Counted from the first letter of the stretch, positions 9,924 to 18,727 are shown. The stretch is 44,535 nucleotides of DNA from Caldifarciminota bacterium (GCA_016929715.1 JAFGIG010000094.1:1-44535), one strand, 5' to 3'. Notes: generated by a model not told the origin, from the sequence alone. A program made the numbers and translations.

Positions 9924-10568
9924 TCAATCAACCATCACCTGAATTGGTTCAGCATCCTTTACGAAAAAGACTCCTTCAAAAAGGATATCCGGATTTGACG
10001 AAGATTTAAGTCTCATTTTCCCCTTAAAAACCTTTATGAAAGTTTCTTCTATCACTATTGAATCTATATCTATCTCAAAGATGTCAAAAGAAAGGCTCTC
10101 TATTTGCCTTCCGTTGCTTGTGTATGATAATGTCATGACAGGATCAAGAGGAATATCGAAATACGTCTTCAGACCCACGTATTCCGAGTCGGTTACCGTA
10201 AAAGGGCATTCGGGGCTTACAAAATCCAAAACACATCCTGACGGAGTGCACAATCCGACGAAGACGGAAAACCTGCTCGTTGAAGGAAGCATCATTTCGA
10301 AAATCAATCCGTCTGCAGAATCAAGTTGTGAGGAAAAAGAAAGGGAAATGCTCGAAAAAGATCCTTCAGTAACCGAAGCTTCTGAAAAAGAAAGAACAAA
10401 ATCGCCTTCTTTGAGATGCGACAATCCTTCTGCGGCAGATAAATTGAAGGAAATATAATTTACTTCCGGTGCTTTGGTCGTCTGAGGATTGTCCTCCGGA
10501 CATGGTTTTTCGGAACAGCCGGCTCCGAGAAAAGTCAGACAAAGCAAAATGGAAAAGAGTGTTTTCAT
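9924..10568 (-). CDS. Uncharacterised lipoprotein
   Basis: MKTLFSILLCLTFLGAGCSEK lipobox; beta-rich; directly upstream of the chagasin-like gene on the same strand. Confidence 0.7.
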   Translation of the reverse strand: MKTLFSILLCLTFLGAGCSEKPCPEDNPQTTKAPEVNYISFNLSAAEGLSHLKEGDFVLSFSEASVTEGSFSSISLSFSSQLDSADGLIFEMMLPSTSRFSVFVGLCTPSGCVLDFVSPECPFTVTDSEYVGLKTYFDIPLDPVMTLSYTSNGRQIESLSFDIFEIDIDSIVIEETFIKVFKGKMRLKSSSNPDILFEGVFFVKDAEPIQVMVD

Positions 10569-10649
10569 TGCGCCTCCTTGCGATTTTTACGATAATGATA
10601 TACAAAATAAACCGTCAAGTCTATGCGGGCTAAATATAAAGGAGGAAAG

Positions 10650-11411
10650 ATGAAAAAAATTATTTTTCTCATAACGGCTTTTGTTTTAACTGCTTGTTCT
10701 GCCATAAAGGATTTTGACAGGAGAGGCGTTTACGGAGGGTCTTTGTCGGAAAAAGATTTAAAAATGATTTATGAGGCCTGGTTTGAAAGACCTTATGAAT
10801 ACATGTTTTTTGCCCAGGACAAAGATCAAATGCTCTTGGGCGGGATAAACGGAATACTTTACTACGGAGGATTGACCGACGGCTTTGCGCTTCTTCAGGG
10901 AAAGTCGCAGAGTCCGGGTTTTTTCGATCTTTCATTGATAGAAAAAACTGCTAAAATCCCGATTCTGATAAAACATGATGAATTCGGCTATTACAACCCT
11001 GATATAATAATATGGGGATACGAAAATCTTCTGCCTCCGCCAGGCGGAAATTTAGGAAATTCGACCTACAAAGAGGTCTATCAGAGAGTTTTCAGGCGTT
11101 TTTTCAGAATGATGGCAGAGAGCTACCTTTACCTTCAGAGAAACAGGGATATTGACAAGGATTCGGGAAATTATATGACATTCGTCGTAAGCGGCAGGAC
11201 AGACGCCCTAAAATGGCTCGACAATGAATACGCCCAAGTGCTCATTGAATACGATGTTGAAAACAGTTATTCTTACTGGACCGTCGGCATGTCATTCGGT
11301 TTTTGGCTTAGAAGACACATTGACGGAACGGATGTTCATGTATGGGAAGGATTGAAAAGGCTTATGCTTTTATATGACGAAGAATGGTTTTTTGAAAAAC
11401 TTTTGGGTTGA
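10650..11411 (+). CDS. Uncharacterised lipoprotein
   Basis: AAAGGAGGAAAG then MKKIIFLITAFVLTACSAIKDF lipobox; no family recognised. Confidence 0.7.
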   Translation: MKKIIFLITAFVLTACSAIKDFDRRGVYGGSLSEKDLKMIYEAWFERPYEYMFFAQDKDQMLLGGINGILYYGGLTDGFALLQGKSQSPGFFDLSLIEKTAKIPILIKHDEFGYYNPDIIIWGYENLLPPPGGNLGNSTYKEVYQRVFRRFFRMMAESYLYLQRNRDIDKDSGNYMTFVVSGRTDALKWLDNEYAQVLIEYDVENSYSYWTVGMSFGFWLRRHIDGTDVHVWEGLKRLMLLYDEEWFFEKLLG

Positions 11412-11442
11412 CGCGAAAAAAGGATCTAAAAACAGATAAAAA

Positions 11443-13224
11443 ATGATTTTTTCCGGTTATAAAACAGCTCTTTCAGTTGTATTAAGGGCTTCTAAAAAAA
11501 TACTCACCGCGAGAATTTTCTTGACGACTGTAAGAGCTGTGTTCCCGGTAGTTATGCTTTATATAATCAAGCTGTTTGTCGATTCGGTGGCTGAAGGGAT
11601 GTCTTCTCAGGATGCGGAAAAGGCTTTCTTGAAGTCTATAATCCTGATTGTAGCCGCAGGTCTATCATACGCTTTGAGTTTTATTGCTGATTCTTTGAAC
11701 GAAATTCTTTCTGAATATCACTCCTTAAGAATAACGGACAAAGTTTTCGAAATGCTGCACGACAAATCTTCCGAGATAGATATTGCCTTTTACGAAAACC
11801 CTGATTACTATGACACTCTTCACAGAGCTCAAAGGGAAGCGCCTTACAGGCCTACGGCTATATTAAACCAGATGTTTTCTGTTTTTCAAAACTTTTTGAC
11901 TTTTATCGGTGTTGCGGCGCTGATCCTTTCTTTCAGCCGAATTGCGGGTATTGTCCTTCTCGCGGCTGTTGTTCCTGGAACGCTGGTTCAGCTCGCATTC
12001 GCTAAAATAGTGTATAAATGGCAGAAAAAAGTAACCAAACACGAAAGAGAAACCTGGTATTACAATTTTTTGCTTTCATCGGAACAAAACGCCAAAGAAC
12101 TAAGGCTTTTCGGTGCAGCTGGTCTTTTCAAGGAAAGATTCAATCAATTCAGAAAAATGCTCAGAGGGCAATTGCTTTCGATAAAGAAAAAAAGAGCAGG
12201 AGCGGACCTGGCGGCTCAGACTCTTTCTTCGGCGATTCTCGCCTCTCTTTTAGTATATCTCACTTCGCTGGCTTACAGCGGAGCTATGTCGCTTGGAAAC
12301 CTCGTAATGTTCTTTCAGGCTTTTCAGAGGGGACAGGGAAATTTAAGAGGAATTTTGGGTGGTTTCGTCGGTTTGTATGAAAGCGGTCTTTTCATGACTT
12401 ATTTTTCAGATTTTCTCAGCCTCAAAAGCGGCCTTAAAAAAGAGGGGGGCAAGACAAAGGCGGAAATAAGCAGCTTTTCGGAAATCTCAGTCAGAGAAGC
12501 CGCGTTCAAATATCCGGGTTCAAAAACTATGGCGATACAAGGCTTGAACATGAACTTCAGAAAGGGTGAAATAACAGCGATGGTCGGAGCAAACGGATCT
12601 GGCAAGACGACAGTCGCCAAGCTTCTATGCCGGTTTTACGATCCGGACGAAGGAGCAATTTTCGCAGACGGCGACAATATAAGAAGATTCGAACCTGAAG
12701 AGTGGAGAAAATTTATTTCAGCCTCTTTTCAGGATTTTCAGAAATATCAGCTGTCTGCCGAAGAAAATATCTGGCTCGGAGATATTTCTGGTGATAAAGA
12801 CAGCAACAGAATTTTGTCGGCTTCGGAAAAAACAGGAGCAAAAGAAGTAATCCAAAAACTTGAAAACGGCTTTTCAACACGGCTCGGAAGATGGTTCGAA
12901 AACGGAAGGGAACTAAGCGCCGGCGAGTGGCAGAAGATGGCTCTCGCAAGATGTATGTATAAAAACGCGGGTCTTTATATCCTCGACGAACCGGCGGCTT
13001 TTCTTGACTATATTTCGGAAAAAACCTTAATGAAAGCTCTGAAAGAAAAGGCTAAAAACTCGGCAATAATCCTTATCAGCCACAGGTTTTCCGATGTCGC
13101 GAAAGCCGATTACATCTATGTTTTAGACGGGGGCAGGATAGTCGAACAAGGGTCTCACAAAGAACTGATTCTAAAGAACGGATTGTATGCCGAATCATTT
13201 TTGGGCTCGGTCAAAAAAAACTGA
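11443..13224 (+). CDS. ABC exporter, fused permease and ATPase
   Basis: N-terminal TM domain; Walker A VGANGSGKTTVAKLL; variant signature LSAGEWQKMALARCM; Walker B LYILDEPAAFLD; H-loop LISHRFSDV. Confidence 0.92.
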   Translation: MIFSGYKTALSVVLRASKKILTARIFLTTVRAVFPVVMLYIIKLFVDSVAEGMSSQDAEKAFLKSIILIVAAGLSYALSFIADSLNEILSEYHSLRITDKVFEMLHDKSSEIDIAFYENPDYYDTLHRAQREAPYRPTAILNQMFSVFQNFLTFIGVAALILSFSRIAGIVLLAAVVPGTLVQLAFAKIVYKWQKKVTKHERETWYYNFLLSSEQNAKELRLFGAAGLFKERFNQFRKMLRGQLLSIKKKRAGADLAAQTLSSAILASLLVYLTSLAYSGAMSLGNLVMFFQAFQRGQGNLRGILGGFVGLYESGLFMTYFSDFLSLKSGLKKEGGKTKAEISSFSEISVREAAFKYPGSKTMAIQGLNMNFRKGEITAMVGANGSGKTTVAKLLCRFYDPDEGAIFADGDNIRRFEPEEWRKFISASFQDFQKYQLSAEENIWLGDISGDKDSNRILSASEKTGAKEVIQKLENGFSTRLGRWFENGRELSAGEWQKMALARCMYKNAGLYILDEPAAFLDYISEKTLMKALKEKAKNSAIILISHRFSDVAKADYIYVLDGGRIVEQGSHKELILKNGLYAESFLGSVKKN

Positions 13225-13258
13225 CGACGAAAAAGATAAGCCGGAAGTTTTTTCAAGA

Positions 13259-14461
13259 ATGGCAAAGATAATCTCTCCGGCTGAAAGATATTCCCCTCTG
13301 CCGGACATGCCTGACCATTACTGGCAAAAAATTGTCTCTCTTGCCTCAAAGCACGGAGTCACAGCTTATCTTCACGGAGTTTTAAAAGATAAAAAAAAAG
13401 TACCGCCTTCCGTGTTAAAAGATTTACGCGCTCTCTATGCCCCTCTTTGGAGAGATTCCATATTAATGTATGGTGTTTTTTCATCTCTGGCAGATTTATT
13501 CAGAGATGAAAAACTCGAATTTATGCTTTTAAAAGGTTTCCACGTAGCTGAGAGAGTTTACGGAGGATTAAAAAAAAGACCGATGCAGGACATAGACATT
13601 CTCGTCAGAAAAGAAGACGCAGAAAGAGCAGACAGAATTTTAAGCGAATTTGCCAGCCCTGAAAGATGGAACAGGACGTGGATTGAAAAACACGGCTATC
13701 ACATGGGTTATCTGAAACCTGTCTGCACAGGGCGGCAGGAAAAAGCTGTTAAAATCGAACTCCACTGGAATATTTTGCCTCCAGAGAGCCCTTTTTGTTT
13801 CTCAACGGAAGACATCTGGGAAAAAGCCCAAACCATGAGAATTTCCAAAAAAGAGATTAAAGTCATGTCAAAAGAGCATTTGCTTTTATACCTCTGCCTT
13901 CACCTTTCGTTTCAGCACATATTCTGTCTTAAGCTGATACACCTGCTGGATATTGCCATAATAATCCACACCGGTGATTTTTCTTGGGACAAATTCGCTG
14001 AATTAAGTGTAAAAACAGCTTCGACAAGGGCAGTTTGCGCTGTTTTCGGAGCGGTGGAAAGGGTTTTCGGGTTAAAACTTAATTCTTACATCACAGAGGA
14101 GATTAAAGAAAAAGACTATTACGGAAAAATTGTTGAAAACGCTCTCGTTCTCATCGAAGATGACCCGGTCATTCTTCACAGCGCTTTCAGCCGAATGGGG
14201 AAACACAAAGGAGCGGCAAAAAAAACAAGCAGTTTATTCTTCAGCTTTTTTCCGAAGCCCTCTGATTTGAAGGCTCTTCACGGGGCGGAGTCTTTTTTTC
14301 CCGATGTCATACTGGCATATATATACAGAATGAAAGAACTCTTCATAAAATACGGAGCCATTGCCTTTGAACTGGTGGCTGACGAAAAAAAATTCAGAAA
14401 ATACAGGCGTCATTCAAAAACGAGAAAGAGGATACTGAGCTGGATTTCGGAGAAGAACTGA
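13259..14461 (+). CDS. Nucleotidyltransferase-fold protein (NTP_transf_5-like)
   Basis: LLKGFHVAERVYGGLKKRPMQDIDILVRKEDAERADRIL and KIELHWNILPPESPF are typical; start inferred at ATG 13259 rather than 13187. Confidence 0.8.
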   Translation: MAKIISPAERYSPLPDMPDHYWQKIVSLASKHGVTAYLHGVLKDKKKVPPSVLKDLRALYAPLWRDSILMYGVFSSLADLFRDEKLEFMLLKGFHVAERVYGGLKKRPMQDIDILVRKEDAERADRILSEFASPERWNRTWIEKHGYHMGYLKPVCTGRQEKAVKIELHWNILPPESPFCFSTEDIWEKAQTMRISKKEIKVMSKEHLLLYLCLHLSFQHIFCLKLIHLLDIAIIIHTGDFSWDKFAELSVKTASTRAVCAVFGAVERVFGLKLNSYITEEIKEKDYYGKIVENALVLIEDDPVILHSAFSRMGKHKGAAKKTSSLFFSFFPKPSDLKALHGAESFFPDVILAYIYRMKELFIKYGAIAFELVADEKKFRKYRRHSKTRKRILSWISEKN

Positions 14462-14482
14462 AAACACTTCATCCGGCGGGAA

Positions 14483-14511
14483 TTGACCTGAATGAATATA
14501 AAGATTAAAAT
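14483..14511 (+). promoter_or_regulatory. Candidate sigma70-type promoter for umuDC
   Basis: TTGACC-N17-TAAAAT ending 5 nt before the ATG at 14517. Confidence 0.4.
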
Positions 14512-14516
14512 CAGGA

Positions 14517-14957
14517 ATGGACGGAAAAGAAGTTAAAATAACAGGCGTGTATTCTTTCGAAAAGAGGACAAGCCTCAAGCTGCCTTATTTCATAACCAAA
14601 ATTTCTGCCGGGTTTCCCTCTCCCGCGGGAGATTATGAAGAGAAAAAACTCGACTTAAACGAATTTTTAGTTAAACATCCCTCGGCCACCTTCTTCATCA
14701 AAGTTTCGGGAGACTCGATGATTGGTGCCGGTATTCACTCCGGGGATTTGCTTATTGTGGACAGATCACTCGAACCGTCCAACAATAAAATCGCAATAGT
14801 CGTTCTGGACGGAGAGTTCACCGTCAAACGGATTTTTATAAAAAAAGACAAACTGCTTCTTCTGCCTGAAAACCCGGATTTCAAACCTATCGAGGTAACG
14901 CCGGAGATGAATTGCGAGATATGGGGAATTGTGACATTCGTGATTCATCAGCTTTGA
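14517..14957 (+). CDS. umuD: UmuD-like S24 peptidase, polymerase V accessory subunit
   Basis: AGFPSPAGDYEEKKLDLNEFLVKHPSATFFIKVSGDSMIGAGIHSGDLLIVDRS...VLDGEFTVKR; A-G cleavage site, SxxM Ser and Lys present. Confidence 0.93.
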   Translation: MDGKEVKITGVYSFEKRTSLKLPYFITKISAGFPSPAGDYEEKKLDLNEFLVKHPSATFFIKVSGDSMIGAGIHSGDLLIVDRSLEPSNNKIAIVVLDGEFTVKRIFIKKDKLLLLPENPDFKPIEVTPEMNCEIWGIVTFVIHQL

Positions 14958-14967
14958 TTTATAGCGC

Positions 14968-16239
14968 ATGAAAAAAGGCTCTCCTGCGATAGCCCTTGTC
15001 GACTGCAATAATTTTTATGTCTCATGCGAGAGAGTTTTTGATCCGTCTCTAATGAATGTCCCTGTAATAATTTTGTCAAATAACGATGGATGTGTGGTTT
15101 CGAGATCCAATGAAGCAAAGACTCTCGGGATTTCTATGGGAACGCCGGTTTTCAAGATACCGGATGTCATAAAAAAAAATAAAGTCCAGGTCTTTTCCTC
15201 GAATTATGCACTTTATCAGGACATGTCCTCAAGAGTCATGCAGACATTGAAGGAATTTTCTCAGGAAATGGAAATTTATTCGATTGACGAGGCTTTTCTG
15301 TCTCTGCGAGGTTTTGGTAAAGATGATTTAATATCCATCGGAGAAAAAATAAAAAAAACCGTCTACAAATGGACAGGAATACCCGTTTCCGTGGGTATTT
15401 CTCCCACAAAGACTTTGTCTAAAGTCGCGGGGGATATCGCTAAGAAAAAAGAAAACGGCGTATTTTGTGTTTTCGACTCAGCTCAGACAAATGACATTCT
15501 TTCCAAAACAGAAGCAGTTGAAGTATGGGGAATTGGCGGCAGGCAGGCGGCCAAACTCGCCGTAAAAGGAATTTTCACGGCTTTAGATCTAAAAAACGCC
15601 GACAGAAAGTGGGTTCAAAATAACCTGACTGTCACTGGAGTCAAAACGGTTCTGGAGCTCAACGGCATTTCATGCATTGATCTCGAAACAGTCGTCCCTG
15701 ACAAAAAAGGCATAGCATGTTCCAGATCTTTCGGAAAACCGGTCACAAGCATCGAAGAGATAAAAAAAGCCCTTTCAGAATATGTCACGACAGCCGCTGA
15801 AAAAATGAGACGTCAAAAAACTGTTCCTTTGTCCCTTACTGTTTTCATAACTACGGATAGATTCAGTGAAAACGCCAGTCAATACGCGAATTGGACTGAA
15901 ATGAAAATTTCTGAACCGACGGCGTACACTCCAGCTCTAATTAAATATGCTTATTCGGGACTGGAGAAAATTTACAGGAAAGGATACCAATACAAAAAAG
16001 CCGGCGTTGTATTCACCGGATTGATAGGAGAAGACGATGTTTCCCCTCCTTTTTTCGGGGAAGACAACAAAAGACAAAATTTAATAAATACAGTCGACGT
16101 GATAAACAAAAAGATGGGAAAAAATACTGTCAGTTTCGGACCTTCCGAACGGGAAGGGAATTGGAAGATGAGAAGAAATTTTCTTTCAAAGAAATTTACA
16201 ACCGACTGGAATGAGCTTCCAGTTGTCTACTGTGACTGA
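14968..16239 (+). CDS. umuC: UmuC-like Y-family DNA polymerase
   Basis: [65 protein letters not shown]-terminal DUF4113-like region. Confidence 0.96.
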   Translation: MKKGSPAIALVDCNNFYVSCERVFDPSLMNVPVIILSNNDGCVVSRSNEAKTLGISMGTPVFKIPDVIKKNKVQVFSSNYALYQDMSSRVMQTLKEFSQEMEIYSIDEAFLSLRGFGKDDLISIGEKIKKTVYKWTGIPVSVGISPTKTLSKVAGDIAKKKENGVFCVFDSAQTNDILSKTEAVEVWGIGGRQAAKLAVKGIFTALDLKNADRKWVQNNLTVTGVKTVLELNGISCIDLETVVPDKKGIACSRSFGKPVTSIEEIKKALSEYVTTAAEKMRRQKTVPLSLTVFITTDRFSENASQYANWTEMKISEPTAYTPALIKYAYSGLEKIYRKGYQYKKAGVVFTGLIGEDDVSPPFFGEDNKRQNLINTVDVINKKMGKNTVSFGPSEREGNWKMRRNFLSKKFTTDWNELPVVYCD

Positions 16240-16271
16240 AGAACATTCTCTCGCTATGATCTAAGATGCGG

Positions 16272-17639
16272 TCAGATCACCTTTTTTAAAAGTTTTTGAG
16301 AGAGACAAGAAGCTTTATCAGCCACAAACTCCTCGTCAATACCGGTAAGTTTGCCTTTCCTTACAGCGACTTTGCCGTTTACTATGACATAATCAGCTGC
16401 ATGTGATATCCCTGTAAAGACGAGAGAAGCGACTGGATCTGAAAGGGATCCCGCTCTATCTAAACCGCCGAGGCTGAAAATTGCAAGGTCGGCGGCACTG
16501 CCCTCTTCTATTGTTCCTGAATTTTCAAAACCGAGCATTCGCGCTCCGTTTCTGCAGGCAAAACCGAGGACATCTCTCGCCGTCAGGGCGCCTGGTCCGC
16601 CGGAGACCCTCGCCAAAAGCATGGCATTCCTTGCCTCTCCGAGCATATCTGAGCTGTCATTTGAAGCGGATCCGTCAACGCCGAGCGAAATCCTTATTCC
16701 GAGATCTTTCATTTCTTTAATTCTCGCGATTCCCGAGCCCAAACGCATATTTGATGTCGGGCAGTGCGAAATACCCGTATCTGTCTCTGAGAGAATTTGA
16801 AGTTCGCGGTCGTCGAACCATATACCGTGAGCGTAAAAAACATCTCTGCCTGTCCAATCCAATTCCAGCATTAAATCGAGAGGTCTTTTTCCGTAAATCT
16901 CCATGCAGTAGTCGTCTTCATCGCGGGTCTCGGCGAGATGGGTGTGAAGAAAGACTTTTTTTTCACGTGCGAGAAGAGCGGATTCTTTCATAACTTTTTT
17001 TTCAACAGTGAATGGACTGCATGGTGCGAGAATGACTTTCGTCATTGAATAAGGAGACGGGTCATGAAATCTGTCTATTGACGATTCCATGTCTTTCAGC
17101 ACTGTTTCGGGGGATTGAACTATATTATCGGGGGGCAGTCCGCCGTCGCTTTTGCCTCTCGTCATTGTTCCTCGGGAAGGAGCGAACCTTATGCCTGTTT
17201 TCATAGCCGCTTCGAATTGAATTTCGAGGATGCTTTTTGAGATGTCGGGCGGGTATAGATACATATGGTCAGTTGAAATCGAGCATCCGGTTTTTAAAAG
17301 CTCTCCGCATGCAATGAGAGTGGAATAAAAGATACATTCCTCGTCTATGTCAGACCATACATTGTATAGAAATGACAGCCAGTCAAAAAGTTTGGCATTC
17401 TGGACCTGGCGGACATTTCTTGTCAAGGACTGAAACATGTGATGATGGGTGTTTGCAAAACCCGGGACTACGATATGGTTGCTGCAGTCTATGGTCTCCC
17501 CCGAAAAATCCGTGCCGATTTCGATGGATCTTGAAATTTTAACTATTCTGTTTTGCTTTATTAATATGTCGCTTCCCAGCAGTTCCTCTTGGTTTTCGTC
17601 AAAGGTCGCTATAAAACGGCAGTTTTTGAGCAATATCAT
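16272..17639 (-). CDS. Amidohydrolase, 8-oxoguanine deaminase type
   Basis: NTHHHMFQSLTR, DGGLPPDNIVQSPE, LAPCSPFTV, HTHLAETRDEDDYC, GISHCPTSNMRLGSGI, GVDGSASNDSSDM match the 8-oxoguanine deaminase subgroup. Confidence 0.85.
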   Translation of the reverse strand: MILLKNCRFIATFDENQEELLGSDILIKQNRIVKISRSIEIGTDFSGETIDCSNHIVVPGFANTHHHMFQSLTRNVRQVQNAKLFDWLSFLYNVWSDIDEECIFYSTLIACGELLKTGCSISTDHMYLYPPDISKSILEIQFEAAMKTGIRFAPSRGTMTRGKSDGGLPPDNIVQSPETVLKDMESSIDRFHDPSPYSMTKVILAPCSPFTVEKKVMKESALLAREKKVFLHTHLAETRDEDDYCMEIYGKRPLDLMLELDWTGRDVFYAHGIWFDDRELQILSETDTGISHCPTSNMRLGSGIARIKEMKDLGIRISLGVDGSASNDSSDMLGEARNAMLLARVSGGPGALTARDVLGFACRNGARMLGFENSGTIEEGSAADLAIFSLGGLDRAGSLSDPVASLVFTGISHAADYVIVNGKVAVRKGKLTGIDEEFVADKASCLSQKLLKKVI

Positions 17640-17669
17640 TTAATCCCCCTGAAGTCTTCTTTTTAAAAT

Positions 17670-17700
17670 AAACGGCGCCTGTTATGTTTCGGCGCCGTTT
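17670..17700 (-). terminator. Strong GC hairpin, likely terminator of minus-strand small-ORF unit
   Basis: AAACGGCGCC, 11-nt loop, GGCGCCGTTT; on the minus strand followed by ATTTTAAAAAG. Confidence 0.65.
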
Positions 17701-17717
17701 GGGTCAAGAAAATGATA

Positions 17718-17831
17718 TCAGAAGGTTCTGAAATATGGAAGAGCTTCTTCGAATGCGGATATCCTCGATTCATCGAAAAAGATTACAGATTGTATTTCGA
17801 GATCATTGTTTATGGAAAGCATCTTTTTCAT
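17718..17831 (-). CDS. Small ORF B, 37 aa: MKKMLSINNDLEIQSVIFFDESRISAFEEALPYFRTF
   Basis: ATG behind GAGGTGAAAA; stop just before the 17670-17700 hairpin; below the ORF-track cutoff. Confidence 0.5.
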   Translation of the reverse strand: MKKMLSINNDLEIQSVIFFDESRISAFEEALPYFRTF

Positions 17832-17841
17832 TTTTCACCTC
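17822..17841 (-). repeat. Copy 2 of exact 20-nt RBS/start repeat (other copy 17950-17969)
   Basis: GAGGTGAAAAATGAAAAAGA on the minus strand, identical in both copies, offset 128 bp. Confidence 0.9.
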
Positions 17842-17959
17842 ACCATATAAAAAGAGGGTTCCAGGAAAATGAAGGGACTTCTTTTTTAAGCAAACGATGC
17901 GTCAGTTTTTTTCTCAAAGTCTTCTTTTGAATTGTCTTTGCTGTCGATTTCTTTTTCAT
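17840..17959 (-). CDS. Small ORF A, 39 aa: MKKKSTAKTIQKKTLRKKLTHRLLKKEVPSFSWNPLFIW
   Basis: ATG behind GGGAGGTGAAAA; stop overlaps the RBS of ORF B; an overlapping GTG frame (VKNEKEIDSKDNSKEDFEKKTDASFA) is also open, so the coding frame is uncertain. Confidence 0.45.
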   Translation of the reverse strand: MKKKSTAKTIQKKTLRKKLTHRLLKKEVPSFSWNPLFIW

Positions 17960-17969
17960 TTTTCACCTC
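17950..17969 (-). repeat. Copy 1 of exact 20-nt RBS/start repeat
   Basis: GAGGTGAAAAATGAAAAAGA on the minus strand. Confidence 0.9.
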
Positions 17970-17994
17970 CCTGTTTCAAGCAATATTTAATTAA

Positions 17995-18025
17995 CAAACA
18001 TGCTTAATATATTAAACACTGTTTG
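17995..18025. promoter_or_regulatory. Extended dyad, candidate TetR operator
   Basis: CAAACATGCTTAATATATTAAACACTGTTTG; core TTAATATATTAA is a perfect palindrome; outer CAAACA/TGTTTG arms pair. Confidence 0.55.
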
Positions 18026-18037
18026 ATGTTTTGTCAA
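18009..18037 (-). promoter_or_regulatory. Consensus-like promoter for minus-strand small-ORF unit
   Basis: TTGACA (18037-18032), 17-bp spacer, TAATAT (18014-18009) reading on the minus strand. Confidence 0.75.
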
Positions 18038-18110
18038 GTATTTTTTTTTCTTTACTTCTATTAATTTTATTTATATTATGAATTAGTATGCATCTTTTTC
18101 GGAAAGAGGA

Positions 18111-18719
18111 ATGAATAAAAGAGAAGTAAGAAAAAAAAGAACTACAGATTATTTTGTCTTGGCGGCTTGTCAAATAATCGAAAATGATGGTTTAAACGCA
18201 TTGAGCGTCAGAAAGGTCGCGGACATAGCAGGATATCATTATGCGACTTTATATTCATATTTTAAAGATGTATATGAATTGAAATTTCTGGCGGCTCTCA
18301 AGTTCATGGACGATATATATGAATATATGCTCAATTTTACAAAAGATATGGAATTTTCGTCCCCTGTTGAACACTATCTCTGGGCTAGAAAGGCAATCGC
18401 TTATTTTGCCTTCGAACACCAAGACGCTTACAGGCTGATAAATTTTACTTATTTCGGCGAAAATACCAAAAATGTGATATCCAAACTAATGCAAACCAAA
18501 GCGGCTGTTTTGGAAAACACTCTTTTTGACAATAGTTCAGAATTTTTGGGCATTTCAAAACAGAGAGCGCAACTTCTGCACACGATTGTCCGTTCGATTT
18601 TTCACAGTTATTTTACAGGATATTCAGAGAAAAGATTTGAAAAGAACAAAGATGACGTAGTCAAAAACTACGGGGCTGAGATAAAGGAGATCTTTGAAAT
18701 ATTCAGATCCGCGTCGTGA
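18111..18719 (+). CDS. TetR-family transcriptional regulator
   Basis: N-terminal HTH LSVRKVADIAGYHYATLYSYFKDVYELKFLA; AAAGAGGA RBS. Confidence 0.9.
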   Translation: MNKREVRKKRTTDYFVLAACQIIENDGLNALSVRKVADIAGYHYATLYSYFKDVYELKFLAALKFMDDIYEYMLNFTKDMEFSSPVEHYLWARKAIAYFAFEHQDAYRLINFTYFGENTKNVISKLMQTKAAVLENTLFDNSSEFLGISKQRAQLLHTIVRSIFHSYFTGYSEKRFEKNKDDVVKNYGAEIKEIFEIFRSAS

Positions 18720-18727
18720 AATAAGAT

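Noticed and set aside
10036-10458. 140-aa plus-strand ORF opposite the 9924-10568 lipoprotein
   Set aside because: The minus-strand frame has a signal peptide and lipobox; the plus frame is Lys/Ser-rich without an RBS.
11443-14461. Complete RiPP/lasso peptide biosynthetic cluster
   Set aside because: No cyclase, leader peptidase, radical SAM enzyme or adjacent precursor visible; only exporter and NTP_transf_5-like genes.
16240-16276. Weak GATCT/AGATC inverted repeat between umuC and the deaminase
   Set aside because: Only 5 bp of stem with a long loop and no T-tract; not supportable as a terminator.
17712-17930. 72-aa plus-strand ORF (MISEGSEIWKSFFECGY...)
   Set aside because: Antisense to the better supported minus-strand small-ORF unit; no RBS or promoter found for it.
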